A stretch of 27,809 bases of DNA from Ophiocordyceps camponoti-saundersi (nom. inval.) (lineage: Eukaryota; Ascomycota; Sordariomycetes; Hypocreales; Ophiocordycipitaceae), in assembly GCA_003339415.1 (NCBI GenBank), contig PDHQ01000386.1, forward strand, positions 1 through 27,809. Direction: 5' to 3'. This document shows positions 19,755-27,809 of the stretch, in pieces (within the stretch, counting starts at the first letter, position 1; every line of letters begins with the position of its first letter). The notes beneath the pieces are model-generated. The model was not told the DNA's origin and ran no database searches. It saw only the letters and a program-made list of their open reading frames with translations. The position numbers were made by a program, and so were the translations under genes.

Positions 19755-20889
19755 GACTCCCTTCCCCGGCCGTCGGGTCGGGTCAGGAGGGGGGTGGACT
19801 TTTCCCTTCGAACCAGGTCTTCGGGGAAGTGGTGGCTGCGCCTTTCCTCCAAGCAGTTGGGTGGAAAAACGACAGGTGATAGGTCAGTGTGCCACCTGAT
19901 GCAGCCATTCGTTCCTTCTGCCTTGCCTCCTATTCGTCAGTGCGTCCTTTCGAAGCAGCTGAGCAGCACGAAAAACGCCGTGGCGGCGGAGCGGACAAGC
20001 CACTGGTTATTTGTGAAAGGCCGGGCTCAGCCGCGGGATGAAACAGGGCCGGTACGAAAATGACGGGACGCGACAGCGAATGGCGACGAAGCAGAAGCGA
20101 CGGCCGACAGGGATCGAGAGGTAGAAAATGGCGATCTGCCCCCCCCCCCTCCTCTGTGCTTCTTCTCCCGAAGCCCCTGACGCGACGGCTCGCAGAAGAA
20201 GCAGGATGCTTTTTCTCTTCCGCCTATCTCTTTGGTTCCTGGGGAGCGGGTATCTGGTTATAGGATCCGAGCGGGAAGAAAAGGGGGACGCATGTAGTTG
20301 AAAGAGAGGGGAAAAGGGGGACAGATGAGAGATCAGATATCGAGAGGAGAGAGAAGGGAGAGGAGGGAGGAGGGAGGGGGAGAGAGAGGAGAGACGTCTA
20401 TCCGTACAGGTCAGGATATGCACCTACCTAATTTGCACCCTGGGCCGAGGCTCTGGCCGAAAATAGCAATGACTGTTCGACTCCCCCGCTGTCGTTGCGG
20501 GAAGGTGGCGCGGGGGTTGCCTGCCCGCTGGGTAAGGGATGCACTGGATGCAGTACTGCAGTACATAGGATGCGTCACGTGTGACCAATGAGCAACGTCT
20601 CAGTCCATGACGAGGAGGAAACAAGCCTAAGAGGCTGGCCTGCATCGGCCCTTGCTTTGGGAGACGATTGGTTGGCCTTGCTCACTCACACATAGGCACT
20701 CTATCTCTCTCTCTGCTCCCTTTCACTCTCTGTCACTCTGTTTCTCTGCTCTTCTCACCCTCTCTTTTGCCGATTGGCGTAAGCACAAGAGAGAGGGAGA
20801 GAAAGGTAGAGATTCTCTCTAAACCCACCAAAAAAAAAATCTTCACCTCCCTCTCTTCCCTCCAAGGAAACAGGCGGATCGCGCCTACG
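19755..20889. promoter_or_regulatory. Intergenic/upstream region of the Zn2Cys6 gene
   Basis: 1.1 kb between two + strand genes. It holds a C-run of about 10 nt near 20140, a purine-rich GAGA/GGGAGG tract (20320-20395), a partially direct-repeated CTGCAGTACTGCAGTA segment near 20550, and finally a CT-rich leader (20700-20875) with an A9 run directly before the start codon at 20890. No additional coding region is supported. Confidence 0.6.
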
Positions 20890-23642
20890 ATGAGCGCCGC
20901 CGTGAGCGCCATCGCCAGCTCGGCGGTGTCGGCGAGTCTGGACCCTGCTTCGGGCTATAACCGGTCAGCCTGCACCGAGTGCCAGCGCCGCAAGCAAAAG
21001 GTATCCAGATGTTCTGCATATATATGAGTCGTGGCCAGGGACGTGTGATTGCTGACCGTGCAAGGAAACAGTGCAACCGTGAATGGCCGTGCGACCGTTG
21101 CCAGCGCCGCAAGATAGCCGACGAATGTCGGTATAATTACCATTCGTCTGCGCCCCCGGCTTCGTCCGCAAACGCCTACGTGCCTTCAGCTCCTGCCTCT
21201 GGCATCGGTCACGGACGTCTCGACGAGCAGCCTCGGACAATTGTTACCGAAGCAGAGCCGGCATCGGCTTCTTCTCCGTCGACGTCGGGCTCTGATGCGC
21301 CGGGCTTCGACGCCCTGGCCGCCGCGCGGCTCTTCAACAACCTGGGTATAGAGTTAAAGGTATGTAATATGGGCTGCCTTGTGTCTTGCTGGTACTGACT
21401 TTTTACCAGCTTAAACCCTCCGAAACGGCGTCCAAGCAGGACTTAGCCGCCGAGGATGCGACGCCGCAGATGCAGCGAGTGCTGGAGCTGCTCCCGCAGC
21501 GACAAACGATGGGTGAGTTACCCCCTTTCTTTGCCTGGAATCGAGAACGCTACTGATACACGCGCGTGTGAGGGAGCCAGACAAGCTGATCAACGACTTT
21601 ACGCACAACATCAACTACCACTACTACATCATCTACCCCCCCGACTTCCTTCGCGACTATCACATCTGGTGGGAGAGGCGATCTAAAAGCAAACCTATAG
21701 CGTTACAATACACGGGGCTACTGGCCATGATATGCGCCATCTGTGTGCAACACGCCGAAAATGCGATGCAAGCGGAGCTCCTTCGGGCGTCGGGGCTGAG
21801 CGCCGAAGAACTCTCGGAGCAACTGCACAACGCGGTGCGGGAGCTCTCGAGCGTCATTCCCGTGGGCCACTTTCACATGTATAACGTCCAGAGACTATTG
21901 CATTCATGCTACTGGTATAAGGCTGAGGCGCGCTTCGTCGAGGCGTGGCACGTCCTCAGCGCTGCGATCCGGGAGGGCCAAGAACTTGGTAGGCCTCCCC
22001 CCCCCCCCCCCCCCCTTTCCCTTACGTCTGATACCGGCTGGCTGACGGAGCCCTTGTGTACCTCTCTAGGCTTGCACAGAGAGCCTCCCGAGGGTACGGA
22101 GACGGAGCACGAGCGGGAGATGAGGCGGCGACTGTGGTGCGTGTTGGATACGTGGGATTGGTAGGTGTTGTCCTCTGTTTGCCTTGCCCCTATCCTTGAA
22201 AGCGCTCCTCCCCCAATTGACCCTCTCGATGCAGGCAAATCTCGTCGGGCCTTTCGCGGCCGAAGATTATCGACCGTGACGACTGCGATGCCGAGCTCCC
22301 TTCGCTAACGCTGGAGCGCTTCTCCAGCCGGACGCCGTCACCGCTGTTGCACATGAAGATGCAGTCAGAGCTGACGCGGCAGTTAGCGTCGCGCTTCAGT
22401 GCGCCCAAGAACATCATCGACCCGGCCCAAGTGCTCGAGTACCAGGCGCTAATCGAGGCCTGGATGCGGCGCTTCCCGGCCGTCTACGACTTTGAACACC
22501 CGGACCTCTCGTGCGACGCTCAGTACCCCTGGGTGTTTCCCCACCGCTACTACGTCTACACCATGGCCTGTCTGCTCATCCTCAACCCGATCCGGCACTA
22601 CATGGTTCGATCGTACACGCCATCGTCGCCGGCCGTCGAGCTGTCGATCCACGCGACGGGGGTGGCCTACTCGCTCAAGCTGCTGAGGACGCTGCGCAGC
22701 TGGGTGGACGCGATTGTGCATCGCGATGGCAGGCTGCATTTCATCGTCTTCTCCATCTTCGATACGGCCGCCATCCTCTGCACGGCAATCATCAAGGACG
22801 GGCACGACATGCTTGCCAATCGCGACGAGATAGCGCGGGCCATCGCCGACGCACTCGCTATGCTTCGTCACCTCAACACCATCTCGCGCACGTCAAGAAC
22901 GTCTTACGAGTTGCTGGAGCGCCTCGTGCGCCGGTTGCCTCCGTCGTCGCGACCGAAGCAGCCGCAGCCGCAACGGAAGAAGGCCAAGATGGCCGGGGTC
23001 GCCCCGGCCGCGTCTGCCTCGTCCGGGGTGGTGATGCCATGTGCAGGGGGCGGCATCAACCAGCTGGACCTCGCACCGACACCGCCGGCGAACCACACAC
23101 ACCAGTACCAACGTCATCATGGGCATCATCAACCTCCGGCAGCGCCATCGGTGCTCCGGAGCAACCACGCACCAATTCACGGTTTTCCCCAAACAATGGG
23201 CGCTCCCTCGCTCGGCCTTCCAGTTGGGCCTCTTGTGCCGACAACGAGCCCAAGCTGCCCGTCTTCTTCGGCCTCGGACTGCACTTCTCCCGGCGTCGAT
23301 GAGCGCATGCTCTCGTCGTTGTCATTGCCGGAATCCGGGGTGGTGGTCAGCAGCGCCGACGGCCTACCGCTGCCTCCATCCAACTCGGCTCTCCCGACCT
23401 GCTGTTTCATCTCGGGTGATGACGAGGCCCACGTTATACCGCCGACATTCGAGCTCGAGACAGTGACGCAGGCTCAACTGGGCGAGCTCGCGCCATTATG
23501 GAACTGGCACTCGGAGAATCTCGACATTGTCTCTACCATGGGTATGGCATCGGCTCGGCCTGATATTGTCGCTGTTCCTACTTCTGTTGCTATTGCTCCT
23601 CCGATCCCCGTCGTCGGGTTTTCATCGCCCCCTCGGACGTGA
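20890..23642 (+). CDS. Zn2Cys6 fungal transcription factor
   Basis: Six exons: 20890-21000, 21072-21359, 21410-21512, 21581-21988, 22070-22160, 22235-23642; 802 aa. The binuclear zinc cluster is at residues 28-56: C28-x2-C31-x6-C38-x5-C44-x2-C47-x8-C56, with the basic QRRKQK between the second and third Cys that contacts DNA in Gal4-type proteins. The fungal-specific transcription-factor (middle homology) domain covers roughly 165-520; it includes NYHYYIIYPPDFL, AAIREGQELGLHREPP, the basic EREMRRRLW motif and LSRPKIIDRDDCD. The C-terminal 250 residues are His/Gln/Pro/Ser-rich and probably disordered. Such proteins are sequence-specific nuclear activators or repressors, often of metabolic genes; the target is not predictable, and no biosynthetic genes lie nearby. 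Intron 1 interrupts the zinc cluster just before C38. Intron 4 (21989-22069) contains a 19-nt C run. Confidence 0.9.
21997..22015 (+). repeat. C homopolymer, 19 nt, in an intron of the Zn2Cys6 gene
   Basis: Uninterrupted C on the sense strand, 8 nt downstream of the 5' splice site of intron 4 (GTAGGC donor at 21989). Confidence 0.85.
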
Positions 23643-24087
23643 CGGAGGAGCGAGGCCTCGATCAGATGGCGTCTTCTAATCCCCCCCCCCCCCCCCTTTT
23701 TTTTTACTTCTTCTTCTTCTTTTCCTTTCTTTTCTTGACATCTTTTTTGTCTTTATTTTGCTCCCTTGCCCTCTCATTGCTCTTGGTGTCCTTTTTACTT
23801 TCTTTTCTTCTCTATATAAGGAGGCACGATGAGCGAATGAGGGCTCCGGTAATCGCCATTGGGCTCGGATGACCATGAAAGGGGCAACGAAAAAGGGGGT
23901 AGTTTTATGGGGGAGACGCGAAAAAAAAAAAACCAGGGGAAAAAAAAATCAAAGAAAGGGGGAAAAGAAAGGAAGAGAAGGGGAAAAGGAGGCTGTCCGT
24001 GTCAAGATGCTTGTTTCCTTGTCAATCTTGTCCTTATGTCTCGGCTACCTATGAAGAGCGGTGTTTTCTGCCTTTGGTTTTTTTTTT

Positions 24088-24140
24088 GTATGTACGTACG
24101 TATGTATGTATGTATGTATGCATGTATGTATGCATGTATG
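24088..24140 (+). repeat. (TGTA)n imperfect tetranucleotide repeat
   Basis: GTAT/TGTA units with a few TACG and TGCA substitutions, 3' of the Zn2Cys6 gene. Confidence 0.85.
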
Positions 24141-24485
24141 AATGGTATCAAAGAGGTGAGCAACGCTGATGAAGGTGGTGATGATGTGTATGATGTGTTT
24201 GCTAGGTCTGTGTGGCCAGGCCAGGCTCCCCCCTCCCCCTTACGAAGCATGCCCGGCATCGCTGACTAAGTGAGGTAATCTATAGGGTAGGCTACTCAAC
24301 AATTGGGAAAACTGCCGTTCCCCCTATTTTTCTCCCCCCCTGTCTCCCTCTCATCATCTGTCCGAACCAAGCTTGCGATTCACTTAAGCTGAGTAGACGG
24401 ATGGCTAAAGGCGTCTAAAAAGCATCTTTCCATCCGTACAGAACAAGTCAAACTAAGAAGATTCAACCTCAGACCTTTGGGGACA

Positions 24486-24533
24486 AGATGAGATGAGATG
24501 AGATGAGATGAGATGAGACAAGACAAGACAAGA
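24486..24533 (+). repeat. (GATGA)n followed by (ACAAG)n pentanucleotide repeats
   Basis: Six consecutive AGATG units, about 24486-24517, change into three ACAAG units, about 24518-24533. Both are pentanucleotide registers sharing an AG core. Confidence 0.85.
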
Positions 24534-25303
24534 AAAAGTCCCGACCCGAATCTCAACCATCTAGTTCGCTAGCGTCTACTCTATGTACTCCAGCCCTCTC
24601 TTCATCAGCAGGCGAAAAAAGGAAAAAGATGATATGAAAAAGGGGGGGAAAAGAAAACGGAGAGGTGTCAGTCACCTACATAGGTACCTAGAATATTCTC
24701 CACATGTTTGACGCAGACGAGATCTCCTACATACATATGTATGTCTGTACTGCAGATGGCAGACGTGATTCGTTGGTTCGGTTTCCGTCTGGTTAGTTGG
24801 TTGGTTGGTTTTGTGGGCGCATTGGCTTCGATTGGATTCGATGGCATTGAAAGAGGATGGGAGGAGTGGGGTGGCATAGGATGGCATGGGTGACACCAAC
24901 GACAACCTAACCTACCTACCTACCCAACAAGGCAGACGTGTACATACATACTTGGGTATGTATGTAGATCGAGATGATTCCCATTCTCTATTGAACTCTT
25001 CATCTCACTATTTGATATCAAGACAAATTCAGAAGGAGAAGAAGTAAAAGGGCATATGGGGTAAAAGGAAAAAAAAAGACGGCAAGCCATCTTGACACGT
25101 CGTTGACACTTTATAACTACATCAAAGACGAGTGAACAAGAACAAAGAGAAATGATGAAGAAGGCCAAGGAGAAAAGTCTACCCTTTCCCATGTTTATAA
25201 CCGTCTCCCCCTCCCTCCCGCAACACGCCGTGGGACCGATATCAAAATATTAGGTATGTGGGCGGAGGGGGGTAGAACAAAGGGAAACTATATCCAGAGG
25301 TCC

Positions 25304-26280
25304 CTAGTTCAGGTAGGCGAGAACGGCCAGGGCACCGGAGAGGAGCCAAGGAACGGAGGCATGGCCAACACCCGAATCGCCGGCGGGACGCGTCGACGTG
25401 GACGTGCGCGAACTCGTGGCTGGCAGAGAGAAGACTGTTTCAGCTAAAAGGGGAAAAAAAGGCAAGGGGGTGGGTATGAAGATTATATATCAACTTACTC
25501 GAGCTGCTGGTTCGCGTGGAGCCGCGGCTGCTGGAGCTGGTGGACGTCGAGGACGAACCATCCGACGAGGAGGAAGACGAGTCGGACGCCGAGGGAGTGG
25601 GGGTGACGGTGGTACTATCGTCAGAGTCCGAGGACTTGGTGGACGAAGAGGCGGGGGAGGTGATGGTGGCCTCGGGAGCGGCAGACGAGTCGGACGACTC
25701 GCGGGCGGTCGACGAGGCGCCAGGAGTCTGACGATCGGACTGGCTGGCGGACGACTCGGTGGCGGACGGGGCGGCAGGCTGGGAGGAGGGCTTGTCGCCG
25801 GCGTTGGGCTTGTTTCCGCTGACGCCGTTTCCGCCAAAGTCGAACTGAGGGCTGTAGTTGACGTTGCCCTTGTTGTCCGTGATCTCAAGGGCAAGTTTGC
25901 CATTGGGAGCGTCGGCGGGAATGTTGATGATACCCGAATCGCCCTTTACCTTGACTGTTTTTTTTTTCATAGAAGCGTCAGGATGTCTATCTCGGGAGAG
26001 AGGGAGAGACAGAGAGGCAGAGGAGGATGGAAGGACAGCGACACGTACAGGTAAAGGGCGTATTCTGAAGGTTGCCGGCATGGCCCTCCTTGAGGGTGAT
26101 GGTGCATTCGTTTTCGCATCCCTGAACTCGAACGGGAAAGCCCTCACCCGGCTGGACGTTGTAGTCATTGTTGAGAAAGGCCGGACCCTTGACGGTGTTC
26201 TGGGCGTAGTTGTCCGTGGCCTGAGCCGAAGCGGCGGCGGCGAGGAAGGACAGAGTGACGGCGGCGGACGAAGATTTCAT
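25304..26280 (-). CDS. Secreted Ser-rich GPI-anchored protein with Kre9/Knh1-like domain
   Basis: Three exons on the minus strand: 26280-26049, 25954-25499, 25419-25304; 267 aa. A signal peptide is clear (MKSSSAAVTLSFLAAAASA, cleavage after A19). Residues about 28-125 form a compact beta-rich domain with C55 and C59 and the motifs GPAFLNNDYNVQPGEGFPV and ALEITDNKGNVNYSPQFDF; this matches the N-terminal domain of fungal Kre9/Knh1-like and related GPI-anchored extracellular proteins. Residues about 130-240 are Ser/Thr-rich, a likely O-mannosylated stalk. The C-terminus is a textbook GPI signal: small residues AGDSG (242-246), a short spacer, then hydrophobic WLLSGALAVLAYLN to the stop. This places it at the plasma membrane or covalently in the wall. 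The GPI signal is recovered only by joining exon 3 in the frame set by acceptor 25420; retaining intron 2 gives a stop at 25440 and a protein without an anchor. A biochemical role in beta-1,6-glucan is possible but unproven. Confidence 0.85.
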
Positions 26281-26552
26281 CTTGACGAGAGAGAAAAGAC
26301 TATTTGTCGTGTGAGTGAGAGGCTTTTCGATTTAGCGAACAATGACGGTTCAGAGAGAGAGAGAGAGAGATAGAGAGGTGAAGGGGGAGAGAGGAGAGAG
26401 AGGAGAGAGAGAGAGACGCGATGGAAGAACGAGATGGAAGGAATGGAAAGAGATGGAGAGACAAGGAAACGTGGCGTGGGGAAGGTAGAAGAGGAAGGTG
26501 GGAAGGACAAGTTTTTTTTTCGACATAACATGGGAAGGAGAGCTAGCGGAGC

Positions 26553-26582
26553 AAGAAGCCCTCGCTCAAGAAGCCCTCGCTC
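26553..26582 (+). repeat. 15-bp tandem duplication
   Basis: AAGAAGCCCTCGCTC occurs twice with no spacer (26553-26567 and 26568-26582). Confidence 0.9.
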
Positions 26583-27712
26583 GAGCCCACCAGTCCGAAC
26601 CAACAACGCACACAGTAAAAGGAGTAACGAAGAGCAAGGGGAAACTGAAAGAAAGACTCACTCTTTGGAAAGGAATATGAAGGGAGGGATGATATTTCTT
26701 CCTTCACGAATATATACGGATGTGTATATATGTATGTTGTGCGTATGTACGCGGGAGATATGTATGTATGGATGTGTGTAAAAGAAGAAAGGAAGAGGAA
26801 GGAGAAAGGTGGAATATAAAAAGCGAGCGAAGAAGATTAATAAAGAGAATAGGACTGAAGAGATGGGAATATATCCTGCTTCCTTTTGTCAGGGTATATG
26901 TAGGTAGGTATTATTGTAGGTATGCACGTACACAATGTATGTACGTAGGTATGTGATTAATAAACTCCGTAGACAAGATTAAAGAATCGAGGCAGCCCGT
27001 GAAGTAGGAGAAAGAAAGGGGTAGGAGAACGAAGAAGAGAGAGAGAGAGAGAGAAGGATGGTGGAGAAATAGCAAGGAACAGCAGATTAGGTAGGGAGAT
27101 GGAGTGTGGAAGAGAGAGAAGATGAAGAGAGACAGAGAGAGAGAGAGACGTAAAAACCCTGGCACAGCGACAAGCAAAGAAAAACACTAATAACAAAATA
27201 TCATGGCGCTTTTTCATCATTCACCGGGCTGGCCCTTTCCTCACTCTTCAGCAGCCCCATCGTGGCATTGACGGGCGTGGGAGAGGAAGAGGGAGAGGGG
27301 GGGGGGGGGGGGGGTTCCGCAAATGACGCCTACCTCTATCCTCATCTTTCTCCTTTTTCTCCTCTCTTCGAACCCCGGAAGCCTGACGACTGGTTCAAGA
27401 CATGTCTCCTGCTCTGCTGCCTAAGCGGGGGAAGATACCTCAACGGTACTTGTCCCTATCTCTTCGCTAGGGGGAGCTAGGAGAATCTCCACCCCCTTTT
27501 CCTCCCCCCCCCCCCTACACCAAACCCCCCTCCCCTGTTGCTGATATGAGCTGCGCTGCTGGCTGCAAGGTACGGGGAGATTGCGGCGAGGCAAATCAGC
27601 AAATCTCGTCGTGTTTATGCGACTTCATCTTGCCTGTACTAGACTGGAGAGATGGATAGGCAGAGATAGAGAGAAGAGAGAGAGCCCAGCTCACTTTCTT
27701 GCGCACAAGGGT

Positions 27713-27714
<2 letters not shown>

Positions 27715-27771
<57 letters not shown>
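27715..27771 (+). repeat. C homopolymer, 57 nt
   Basis: Uninterrupted C run on the + strand 38 nt before the window end. It resembles those upstream of the genes at 206 and 3324, so it may mark the upstream region of a + strand gene to the right. Confidence 0.9.
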
Positions 27772-27809
27772 TACCCCAACAACCAACACATAACCACACC
27801 ACCCACCCA

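Larger units (their letters stand above)
23643..25303. other. Convergent intergenic region, Zn2Cys6 gene and wall-protein gene
   Basis: 1.66 kb shared by two 3' ends. Contents: C16 followed by T10 at 23681-23706; pyrimidine-rich tract to 23815; A-rich GAAAAAA segments 23880-23990; (TGTA)n 24088-24140 with TGCA interruptions; (GATGA)n at 24486-24517 followed by (ACAAG)3; TACC/GGTA clusters at 24672-24692 and 24903-24925; TACATA repeats 24940-24966. No coding region or RNA gene is supported. Confidence 0.65.
26281..27809. promoter_or_regulatory. Upstream region of the GPI-protein gene and right edge of window
   Basis: No coding region is supported. The first 150 nt are GA-rich on the + strand (GA repeat at 26354-26372), hence CT-rich on the wall-protein sense strand, consistent with its leader. 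Further contents: a 15-bp exact tandem duplication at 26553-26582; TATG/TGTA-rich and GGTA segments 26700-26960; GA repeats 27035-27055 and 27128-27150; G18 at 27297-27314; CT/C-rich DNA; and C57 at 27715-27771 close to the window end, possibly the promoter of a + strand gene beyond the edge. Confidence 0.6.

Noticed and set aside
16175..23642. Secondary-metabolite or degradative gene cluster around the Zn2Cys6 factor
   Set aside because: Neighbours are leo1, a pseudo-patatin and a wall protein; no synthase, oxidase or transporter genes are present.
26434..26781. 115-codon + strand frame upstream of the wall-protein gene
   Set aside because: Low-complexity Arg/Ser/Glu translation of purine-rich promoter DNA, containing a tandem duplication; no family likeness.
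27330..27440. tRNA-like GGTTCGAA (minus strand) near 27370
   Set aside because: The flanking bases do not form a T-stem or acceptor stem and no A/B box spacing fits.

Overview
This is nuclear DNA of a filamentous ascomycete (Pezizomycotina, probably Sordariomycetes; a Hypocreales-like genome is my guess from the gene set and the abundant TACC/GGTA tetranucleotide repeats). The evidence is seven spliced protein genes with short GT-AG introns (mostly 45-110 nt), CTGAC/CTAAC branch sites, GC-rich codon use, and fungus-specific families: a Zn2Cys6 activator with a fungal transcription-factor domain, a GPI-anchored Kre9-like wall protein, and a DUF3336 patatin. There is no sign of prokaryotic or organellar organisation. 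I found no rRNA, tRNA, CRISPR array or recognisable transposon.

Layout, left to right. 206-1824 (+): five-finger CCCH zinc-finger protein of the ZC3H3/Red5 type. 3324-5125 (+): Sel1-repeat protein of the Nif1/Dsf2 type. 6295-8215 (-): bZIP factor with a hydrophobic, possibly membrane-spanning segment. About 8.2-13.9 kb: a long gene-poor stretch, strongly purine-biased in its first 1.2 kb. 13908-15467 (-): Mob2-type NDR-kinase activator. 16175-17441 (+): Leo1 subunit of the Paf1 complex. 17819-19754 (+): patatin/DUF3336 protein lacking both catalytic residues. 20890-23642 (+): Zn2Cys6 transcription factor. 25304-26280 (-): secreted, Ser-rich, GPI-anchored Kre9-domain protein. The rest is intergenic DNA rich in microsatellites and homopolymers.

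The genes look like an ordinary chromosomal housekeeping/regulatory neighbourhood, not a biosynthetic cluster or a mobile island. Themes are nuclear RNA handling and transcription elongation (Red5-like, Leo1), cell-cycle or polarity signalling (Nif1-like, Mob2), two transcription factors, a lipid-droplet-type pseudo-lipase and a wall protein. mob2 and leo1 are divergent and share a 707-bp promoter region; nif1 and the bZIP gene are convergent, as are the Zn2Cys6 gene and the wall-protein gene.

The most unusual points are: (1) the patatin-like protein has Ala for the nucleophile Ser and His-Ala for the Asp-Gly of the dyad, so it is predicted to be a pseudo-enzyme; (2) very long C homopolymers (up to 64 nt) lie upstream of genes, consistently with C on the sense strand; (3) the bZIP protein carries a hydrophobic segment downstream of the zipper; (4) a (CT)~46 tract nearly fills half of an intron; (5) alternative splice choices are visible in the nif1-like, patatin-like and wall-protein genes. 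I do not see a convincing previously undescribed multi-gene system. All exon structures were derived by eye from splice consensus, frame continuity and family similarity.
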